NCBI GenBank assembly: GCA_014382465.1
Contig: JACNJP010000384.1
Span: 1-5,874 of the forward strand
Direction of reading: 5' to 3'
Length of the DNA: 5,874 bases
Origin: Planctomycetota bacterium
Lineage (GTDB): Bacteria; Planctomycetota; UBA1135
Position numbers and translations under genes: made by a program. Of this stretch, positions 1 through 4,660 are shown one piece after another. The notes beneath the pieces are model-generated. The model saw only the letters and a list, made by a program, of their open reading frames with translations. It did no database searches and was not told the DNA's origin. How positions within the stretch are numbered: the stretch's first letter is position 1; every line of letters starts with the position of its first letter.

Positions 1-1
1 G

Positions 2-997
2 GGGCTGATCGCCGGCGCCTGGGTCGACGGGCCGCCGGAGGAGCGCGACCGGGCCGCCGCCGAGCGCTGGCGCTCGCTCCAGCAGGACTGCCCCGACCGA
101 CGCTGGCTGCTGTTCTTCGGCGACTGGCACCTGGCCGAGGACCACCTGCCCCGGCTGCTGCGAGAGCGCGGCGGGCACCCCACCATGCTCCACCAGTCGC
201 CGGAGCCGATCTGGGAGCGGATCAAGGGTGACGCCGGCGAACGGATCCTCGACCTCGGCGCCGGCCACTGGGCCTGGCTCCACACGCCGCCGCTGGCGCA
301 GTGGGCCAGCACCCTCCAGGAGATCAGCCAGGACGACCCGGAGGCGGCCGCGGAGGCCACCGAGGAGCTGATCGAGGCCCTGGCCGGCCAGCTCACCCAG
401 GCCCTGCGCCTGCCCGACCCGGGCAACCGGCCCTCGGTCTGGCCGACCTCGCTGTGGCCGGGCTTCCACGCCACCCTGCCGGCCGACTACCGCCGCGGCT
501 TCGTCGCCGACCGGCCGCCCGCCGCGGTGGTGTTCCACCCCACCCTCCCGGCGATCTGGGCGCCGGGCACGCCGGGCCTCAACCAATTGGTGGAAGCGGC
601 CGGCCACGTCATCGCCTGCGACTACCCGCTGGTGGAGCGCGGCCGGCTGCACGGTCGGCTGTGCGCCCGCGCCTTCCGGCGCATCTGGGCGTCGATGCTC
701 AATCCTTTCCTGCGCCCGACCTCGCTGGCCGAGGCCGCCCGCAGCTTGTTCCCCGACGCCAGCCGCCGGCCGCGGCTCGAGAACGTCGGCGCGCTGCTGC
801 GGGCCTGGGCGGAGGGGGAGCGGCCCTACCTCTCCCCGCAGCAACGCCTGCTGGCGGTCGAGGTCCTGGGCGCCCGGGCCGGCTCGGCCCTCGCCGAGAG
901 CCGCAGCACCGACCACCCCTTCGTCGAGAAGTTCCTGAAGAGCGGTGGCCGGTCGCTTGGATGGGAGGAGCTGACGGCTACAATCCGGGCAGCCTGA
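2..997 (+). CDS. ChaN-like protein (haem-binding uptake superfamily), 5'-truncated by the window edge
   Basis: The frame is open from the left edge (first whole codon at 2) to TGA at 995-997, giving 331 visible residues; the true start lies outside, and the ATG at 185 is internal because the family-like stretch begins before it. The clearest signature is LLFFGDWHLAEDHLP (residues ~39-53), followed by MLHQSPEPIWER and WLHTPPLAQW. This order resembles ChaN-family proteins, where an FGE/D-x-HLA-x-x-HLP block precedes an HQ-x-x-E-x-x-W block and a TPP block. ChaN proteins (Campylobacter ChaN is the known example) are iron-regulated, membrane-associated haem binders. Any signal peptide or lipobox, and the N-terminal part of the domain, are missing here. 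The C-terminal ~180 residues show no motif I recognise. The stop lies 13 bp before the lipoprotein start, so the two may be co-transcribed. The family call comes from remembered motif pattern only; haem binding is inference. Confidence 0.6.
   Translation, partial: GLIAGAWVDGPPEERDRAAAERWRSLQQDCPDRRWLLFFGDWHLAEDHLPRLLRERGGHPTMLHQSPEPIWERIKGDAGERILDLGAGHWAWLHTPPLAQWASTLQEISQDDPEAAAEATEELIEALAGQLTQALRLPDPGNRPSVWPTSLWPGFHATLPADYRRGFVADRPPAAVVFHPTLPAIWAPGTPGLNQLVEAAGHVIACDYPLVERGRLHGRLCARAFRRIWASMLNPFLRPTSLAEAARSLFPDASRRPRLENVGALLRAWAEGERPYLSPQQRLLAVEVLGARAGSALAESRSTDHPFVEKFLKSGGRSLGWEELTATIRAA
957..984 (+). promoter_or_regulatory. Possible sigma-70-type promoter for the lipoprotein gene
   Basis: TTGGAT (957-962) and TACAAT (979-984) are separated by 16 bp. 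They match the -35 and -10 consensus at 3/6 and 5/6 positions. TACAAT is conspicuous in such GC-rich DNA. The predicted transcript would start near 991 and place the Shine-Dalgarno at 999-1003 in a roughly 20-nt leader. It lies inside the end of the preceding coding sequence, so it could be coincidental; the lipoprotein gene may instead be read through from upstream. Confidence 0.35.
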
Positions 998-998
998 C

Positions 999-1003
999 GG
1001 AGG
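999..1003 (+). promoter_or_regulatory. Strong ribosome binding site (GGAGG) fixing the lipoprotein start
   Basis: GGAGG sits 7 nt before ATG at 1011, an ideal spacing. It lies immediately after the stop codon of the preceding gene. It decides the start over the earlier TTG at 1004, which belongs to another frame. Confidence 0.8.
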
Positions 1004-1010
1004 TTGCTCG

Positions 1011-1409
1011 ATGTCTGCACCGGTACGTTCCCTCGCCCTCGCCCTGACCCTGCTGCTCTCCCTGCCGGCCTGCGACGCCGCCTTGGTGGGCGCCGGGGTG
1101 GCCCTCGGCGTCTGGGCCCACGACGAGAATTCGGACGACGGCGGCACCATCGTGCTGCCGCATCAGCCCGACGTCGTGCTGCGGGTGGCCGAAGCCGTGG
1201 CTCAGGAGCGCGGGACCGAGATCGACCTCAAGCGCGGATCGCGCCGGATCGAATTCGTCATCGACGACGTCAACGTCAAGATCCACGTGCTAGAGATCAT
1301 GGGCCGACCGGACGTCGCCGAGCTCAAGATCCGCGCCCGGAGCTTGTGGCGCTCGCGCGGCGACCTCGCCGAGGACCTGGCGGTCACGATCCAGGACCGG
1401 CTCGAGTGA
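1011..1409 (+). CDS. Small DUF3568-like lipoprotein
   Basis: This 132-residue protein begins with a signal peptide: R6, a hydrophobic run at residues ~8-18, then a lipobox-like L18-P19-A20-C21, so Cys21 is the probable lipidated residue. Proline at -2 is not the commonest choice. After the Cys comes a short Ala/Gly/Val stretch (AALVGAGVALGVWAH), an acidic linker (DENSDD), then a ~90-residue alternating domain (LPHQPDVVLRVAEAVAQERG... to the end). This layout is typical of DUF3568 lipoproteins: a lipobox, a glycine-rich AAVVVGAG-like stretch, and a domain starting with a 'P-x-x-x-x-x-V-x-x-A' helix. The function of that family is unknown to me. Asp22 at +2 would, by the Enterobacteria Lol rule, keep it in the inner membrane; whether the rule holds here is unknown. 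Its 3' end overlaps fur by 26 bp in convergent orientation. The lipoprotein call is firm; the family is moderate. Confidence 0.7.
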   Translation: MSAPVRSLALALTLLLSLPACDAALVGAGVALGVWAHDENSDDGGTIVLPHQPDVVLRVAEAVAQERGTEIDLKRGSRRIEFVIDDVNVKIHVLEIMGRPDVAELKIRARSLWRSRGDLAEDLAVTIQDRLE

Positions 1410-1845
1410 GCGCCTCGTGGCAGGCTGAGCAGTAACCTTCCAGGGTCAGGGTGTGCTGGATGAGCCGGAAGCGGTGCTTGGCCGCCATGGCGTGCTGGAG
1501 CCCCTCGATCTCCTCGTTGCGGAATTCGATGATCTTGCCGCACTTCAGGCAGATCATGTGGTCGTGGTGGCTGTGGCCGAGGATGTGCTCGTAGAGCATC
1601 TGCCCCTTGCCGCCGTCCAGCGCCGAGAGGAAGCCGCCCTCCACCAGCAGGGTCAGGGTGCGGTAGACGGTGGCCCGGCTGGCCTTCGAGCCGGCGCCGC
1701 GCAGCCAGCCGTAGAGCTCCTCGGCGCTGAAGTGATCGTGGGTGGCCCAGGCGGCGTTCAGGATCTCGCGGCGCTGGTCGGTGACGCGCAGGCCCTTGCG
1801 GCGCAGGAAGCCTTCGAAGCGGCTGAGGGCGGCGTCCGACTTCAC
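1384..1845 (-). CDS. fur: Ferric uptake regulator Fur
   Basis: This is a 153-residue Fur-family metal-dependent DNA-binding repressor that controls iron genes when loaded with Fe(II). The N-terminal winged helix (residues ~4-82) contains FLRRKGLRVTDQRREIL and the recognition helix SRATVYRTL (~55-63). The C-terminal dimerisation domain contains YEHILGHSHHDHMICLKCGKIIEF. Structural-zinc cysteines are C99/C102 and C139/C142. Regulatory-site ligands, by alignment from memory with E. coli Fur, are H38, H94, H96 and E107, with H93, D95, E114 and H131 at the second site. Glu rather than Asp at 107 (CGKIIEF) favours Fur over the peroxide sensor PerR, which has Asp there. The GTG start at 1845-1843 is chosen because GGAGGG lies 6 nt upstream and the length suits the family; the frame is open farther upstream, inside purD. 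GTGA overlaps the purD stop, so translation is probably coupled. Another Fur subfamily (Zur, Mur) is possible but less likely. Confidence 0.93.
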   Translation of the reverse strand: MKSDAALSRFEGFLRRKGLRVTDQRREILNAAWATHDHFSAEELYGWLRGAGSKASRATVYRTLTLLVEGGFLSALDGGKGQMLYEHILGHSHHDHMICLKCGKIIEFRNEEIEGLQHAMAAKHRFRLIQHTLTLEGYCSACHEALTRAGPGS

Positions 1846-3134
1846 GCGAAGCCCTCCAGGGACGCCAGCGCCGACTGGCCGATGTCCCGCCGCAGGGTCT
1901 TGCCCTCGAAGTGGATCTCGGCGGCGGCGGCATAGGCCAGCTCGCGGGCCTCGTCGAGGTCCCGGCCGACGGCGGTGACGGCCATCACCCGGCCGCCGGC
2001 GGTCACCAGCTTGCCGTCGAGCTCGGCGGTGCCGGCCTGGAAGACCTGGAGCCCGGGGCCCTGCTCGACCTGGTCGAGGCCGGTGATCTCCTCGCCCTTG
2101 GCGTAGGGGCCGGGATACCCGCCGGAGGCGAGCACCACGGTCACGGCCGGGCGGGGGTCCCACTCCGGCGCCTCCAGCTCCTCGAGGGTGCCGTTGGCGC
2201 ACGCCAGCAGGTACGGGACCAGGTCGCACTTGAGCCGCATCATCAACACCTGGCACTCAGGATCGCCGAAGCGGACGTTGAATTCCAGGACCTTCGGACC
2301 GGCCGGGGTCAGCTTGATGCCCGCGAACAGCACGCCGCGGAAGCGCCGGCCTTCGTGGTTCAGGCCGTGAACCGTCGGCAGCAGGATCTGGCGCTCGATG
2401 GTGTCCCGGGTCCGGTCGCTGACCTGCGGGTTGGGGCTGATCGCGCCCATGCCGCCGGTGTTCGGCCCGTGGTCGCCCTCCCGGAGCTGCTTGTGGTCCT
2501 GGCAGCTCTCGAGCGGCAGGATGGTCCGGCCGTCGGTCAGGGCGAAGGCCGAGGCCTCCGGCCCCTGGAGGAATTCCTCGACCACCACGGTGCGGCCGGC
2601 GGCGCCGTGGAGGCCGTCCTCGAGCATCCCCTTGACCGCCTCGCGGGCGGTGGCGGCGTCCGGACAGATCACCACCCCCTTGCCGGCGGCGAGGCCGGAG
2701 GCCTTGACCACCAGCGGGTAGCGCGCGCCGCCTTCGAGGTAGGAGACGGCCGGGTTGAGGTCCTTGTAGACCCGGTAGGAGGCGGTCGGCACGCGGTGGC
2801 GCACCAAGACCTCCTTGCAGAAGGCCTTGCTGCTCTCGAGCTCGGCGGCCTCGGCGGTCGGACCGAAGGCCGGGATGTCGGCGGCGATCAGCCGGTCGAC
2901 CAGGCCGTCGGCGAGCGGGCCCTCGGGGCCGACGACGACCAGACCGACCTGGTTCTCCTCGGCGAAGGCCACCAGGCCATCGAGGTCGTCGGCGGCGATC
3001 GGCAGGTTCTCGCCGTAGGCGGCCGTGCCGGGGTTCCCAGGAGCGGTCCACAGCTGCTCGCACAGCGGCGATTGGGAGATCTTCCAGGCCAGGGCGTGCT
3101 CCCGGCCTCCGGAACCAACGAGGAGGATGCGCAT
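1842..3134 (-). CDS. purD: Phosphoribosylamine--glycine ligase (GARS)
   Basis: PurD joins 5-phosphoribosylamine and glycine, using ATP, to make glycinamide ribonucleotide, the second step of cytoplasmic de novo purine synthesis. The 430-residue product matches the usual length (E. coli ~429). Landmarks in order: N-domain LLVGSGGREHAL (4-15), PGNPGT (32-37), VVGPEGPLADG (67-77), ATP-grasp YPLVVKASGLAAGKGVV (139-155), VVVEEFLQGPEAS (183-195), QDHK (212-215), GPNTGGMGA (223-231), GVLFAGI (267-273) and the signature EFNVRFGDPE (284-293). The C-terminal domain is intact (residues ~330-430), so this is a complete monofunctional enzyme, not a PurD-PurM-PurN fusion. ATG at 3134-3132 begins the glycine-rich strand as expected. 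No Shine-Dalgarno is visible before it. It is the first gene of a likely purD-fur operon and diverges from the sensor kinase gene. Confidence 0.97.
   Translation of the reverse strand: MRILLVGSGGREHALAWKISQSPLCEQLWTAPGNPGTAAYGENLPIAADDLDGLVAFAEENQVGLVVVGPEGPLADGLVDRLIAADIPAFGPTAEAAELESSKAFCKEVLVRHRVPTASYRVYKDLNPAVSYLEGGARYPLVVKASGLAAGKGVVICPDAATAREAVKGMLEDGLHGAAGRTVVVEEFLQGPEASAFALTDGRTILPLESCQDHKQLREGDHGPNTGGMGAISPNPQVSDRTRDTIERQILLPTVHGLNHEGRRFRGVLFAGIKLTPAGPKVLEFNVRFGDPECQVLMMRLKCDLVPYLLACANGTLEELEAPEWDPRPAVTVVLASGGYPGPYAKGEEITGLDQVEQGPGLQVFQAGTAELDGKLVTAGGRVMAVTAVGRDLDEARELAYAAAAEIHFEGKTLRRDIGQSALASLEGFA
1852..1857 (-). promoter_or_regulatory. Ribosome binding site for fur (GGAGGG) inside the end of purD
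   Basis: On the minus strand, GGAGGG precedes the fur GTG codon with a 6-nt gap and is embedded in the last codons of purD. It decides the fur start and, with the GTGA overlap, suggests translational coupling or reinitiation. Confidence 0.75.
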
Positions 3135-3161
3135 GGTGGGTCGAGCCGAGCTCAGCCGAAG

Positions 3162-3191
3162 ATTATGCCGCGGCCAGCCCAGGGCTGGCAG
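3162..3191 (-). promoter_or_regulatory. Candidate purD-fur promoter
   Basis: On the minus strand, CTGCCA (3191-3186) and CATAAT (3167-3162) are 18 bp apart. They match the sigma-70 -35 and -10 consensus at 4/6 and 5/6. Transcription would start near 3155, giving a leader of about 20 nt with no Shine-Dalgarno. CATAAT is the most AT-rich hexamer in the intergenic region. The -35 element overlaps the right arm of the palindrome at 3173-3189. Confidence 0.5.
3173..3189. promoter_or_regulatory. Perfect 17-bp palindrome, candidate operator between purD and the kinase gene
   Basis: GCCAGCCC (3173-3180) and GGGCTGGC (3182-3189) are exact reverse complements around one central A (3181). The site lies in the spacer and -35 region of the predicted purD promoter and also covers most of the predicted -35 of the kinase gene, so a dimeric protein bound here could block both. 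A second, weaker pairing exists: GGGCT (3182-3186) with AGCCC (3195-3199). It does not look like a Fur box, which is AT-rich. It could also be an RNA hairpin, but no T-tract follows. Confidence 0.5.
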
Positions 3192-3213
3192 GAAAGCCCC
3201 GCCGCCGTTACAT
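3185..3213 (+). promoter_or_regulatory. Weak candidate promoter for the kinase gene, possibly giving a leaderless mRNA
   Basis: CTGGCA (3185-3190; 4/6 to -35) and TTACAT (3208-3213; 3/6 to -10) are 17 bp apart. The implied start of transcription is at about 3220-3221, on the GTG start codon itself. This would explain the lack of a ribosome binding site. The -10 match is poor, so the assignment is tentative. Confidence 0.3.
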
Positions 3214-3220
3214 CCTTGGG

Positions 3221-4654
3221 GTGAGTCTTCCTCTCTGGGTCAGCTACCTGAACTCCTTCGAGTCCGCCTTGTGCGACATCGTGCCGGAGGAGGACCTCCA
3301 AGACCTCGTTCGGCGGGTCGGCCGCAGCAGCGGCCGGACCGCCGCCGGCGGCGAGGGCCTGGGGGCGGCCCTGGCCGGCTTCCCCGAGCTGCCGCTGCGG
3401 CCGGCCGACGACGGCTTCGTCCTTCCCGCCCATCAGGCCGCCTGCCCGGGCTTCGTGGCCTGGGTCAAGGGTTTCCTCGAGGGCGCCGCACCTGGCGGGC
3501 GCGAGGTCGAGGCCACCGCCCACTACTCCGGCGGCCTGCTGCTGCGGTGGACCGACGAGCCGGTCCGCGAGGACGAGGGGCCGGGCTTCCATCTGGCCGC
3601 GACCGGGCCGCTGACGCCCTACCAGCTGGCCCAGGTCGCCGACCTGTCGGCCGACGCGGTCCTGTTCATCGACCAGGACCACCGCATCCGGGCCTGGAAC
3701 CGCGGCGCCCAGGAGATGTTCGGCTACACCGCGGCCGAGGCCATCGGCTGCTCCGCCGAGCTGCTGCTCACCGAGGATCTGCGGCAGTCCGGCGAGCTCG
3801 ACGAGCTGATCCGGCGCACCGCGCGGCGCGGCCGCCTGCGCAACTACATCACTCGCAGGCGAACCCGCGACGGCCGCGAGCTGACCGTCTCGCTGACCCG
3901 CAGCCTGGTCCGCGACCGCCAGGGCCGCGAGGTCGGAGCCGGCGCCATCCTGCGCGACATCACCGAGTCCGAGAAGCTCAAGCACGAGCTCGACACCGCC
4001 CGCAACCTGGCGGCGCTCGGCGAGCTGTCGGCCCAGGTCGCCCACGAGGTCCGCAACCCCCTCGCCGGCATCCACGGCGCCTTGCAGATCCTTCGCCGCC
4101 GGCTCCGTCCGGGACCCGACGAGGAGCAGGTGTTCGACGACGTCGCCGCCGAGATCTCGCGGCTGGACGGCTTGGTCACCGACCTGATGCGCTTCGGCCG
4201 CCCGGCCTCGCCGCACAAGGACCGCACCGACCTCGCCGAGTGGCTGGAGAACTGGATCGGCCAGTCCAGCCGCGAGGCGGACCGGCGGGGCGCCGAGATC
4301 AGCCTCGACCTGCGCGCCCGCCCGGTGGTCGAGCTCGACCCGATGATCTTCGAGCAGGTGCTCCGGAACCTGCTGGAGAACTCGCTGGAGGCGCGGCCGG
4401 CCGGCTGCGTCGTGACCCTGATCGTGGAGGCCGACGAGAATCGCGCCTACGTCGAGTTCCGCGACAACGGCCCCGGCATCCCGGCCGAGGTGCGGGAGAA
4501 GGTGCTGCAGCCCTTCTTCACCACCAAGGTGCGCGGCTCTGGCCTCGGCCTGGCGATCTGCCAGCGGCACCTGCACTCGCTCGGCGGCGCCCTGGAGCTG
4601 CTCGAGGTCCCCAGCGGGACCGCCGTCCGGATGCGCCTCCCCCGCAGCCGCTGA
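3221..4654 (+). CDS. Soluble PAS-domain sensor histidine kinase (NtrB-like)
   Basis: This 477-residue autophosphorylating kinase has no hydrophobic span long enough for a membrane helix, so it is probably cytoplasmic. Residues ~1-125 form a domain I do not recognise. A PAS domain follows at ~132-248 (ADAVLFIDQDHRIRAWNRGAQEMFGYTAAEAIG region, ending in AILRDITE), then a HisKA dimerisation helix with phosphoacceptor His275 in AQVAHEVRNPLAGI, then a HATPase domain: N box NLLENSLEA (383-391, Asn387), G1 DNGPGI (415-420), F box PFFTTK (431-436) and G2 GSGLGL (439-444). All catalytic boxes are intact and no receiver is fused. The H-box style is typical of kinases paired with NtrC-type regulators, and one lies convergently downstream. 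The GTG start at 3221 is the best available but has no Shine-Dalgarno; GTG at 3281 is an alternative. The signal sensed is unknown. Confidence 0.9.
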   Translation: MSLPLWVSYLNSFESALCDIVPEEDLQDLVRRVGRSSGRTAAGGEGLGAALAGFPELPLRPADDGFVLPAHQAACPGFVAWVKGFLEGAAPGGREVEATAHYSGGLLLRWTDEPVREDEGPGFHLAATGPLTPYQLAQVADLSADAVLFIDQDHRIRAWNRGAQEMFGYTAAEAIGCSAELLLTEDLRQSGELDELIRRTARRGRLRNYITRRRTRDGRELTVSLTRSLVRDRQGREVGAGAILRDITESEKLKHELDTARNLAALGELSAQVAHEVRNPLAGIHGALQILRRRLRPGPDEEQVFDDVAAEISRLDGLVTDLMRFGRPASPHKDRTDLAEWLENWIGQSSREADRRGAEISLDLRARPVVELDPMIFEQVLRNLLENSLEARPAGCVVTLIVEADENRAYVEFRDNGPGIPAEVREKVLQPFFTTKVRGSGLGLAICQRHLHSLGGALELLEVPSGTAVRMRLPRSR

Positions 4655-4660
4655 GCGGCT
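4646..4660. terminator. Hairpin spanning the convergent stop codons; possible bidirectional terminator
   Basis: AGCCGC (4646-4651) and GCGGCT (4655-4660) are exact reverse complements around a TGA loop, which is the kinase stop codon. The right arm ends on the first base of the regulator's stop triplet. The stem is short (6 bp) and has no T-tract on either side, so intrinsic termination is doubtful. It may only slow polymerase or be chance in GC-rich DNA. Confidence 0.25.

Noticed and set aside
301..1047. 248-codon open frame overlapping the ChaN-like gene in another frame
   Set aside because: The Pro/Arg/Gly-rich translation has no motif, whereas the overlapping frame has family-like motifs and ends just before a good ribosome site.
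1412..1425. GCCT-cgtggc-AGGC as a terminator after the lipoprotein gene
   Set aside because: The stem is only 4 bp, there is no T-tract, and it lies within fur coding sequence.
3158..3167. GATTAT in the purD promoter as a Fur-box half-site
   Set aside because: Only one hexamer-like element is present. A Fur box needs about three adjacent AT-rich repeats, and this sequence is better explained as the complement of the CATAAT -10 element.
3184..3200. CTGGCAGGAAAGCCCC as a sigma-54 (-24/-12) promoter for the kinase gene
   Set aside because: The GG-to-GC spacing is wrong: the expected GC does not fall 12 positions after the GG, and the TTGC element is missing.
1911..3224. 437-codon open frame on the plus strand opposite purD
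   Set aside because: It is entirely antisense to a clear, full-length purD. The translation is repetitive Gly/Ala/Leu/Val with no recognisable motif, as expected of a complementary-strand frame in GC-rich DNA.
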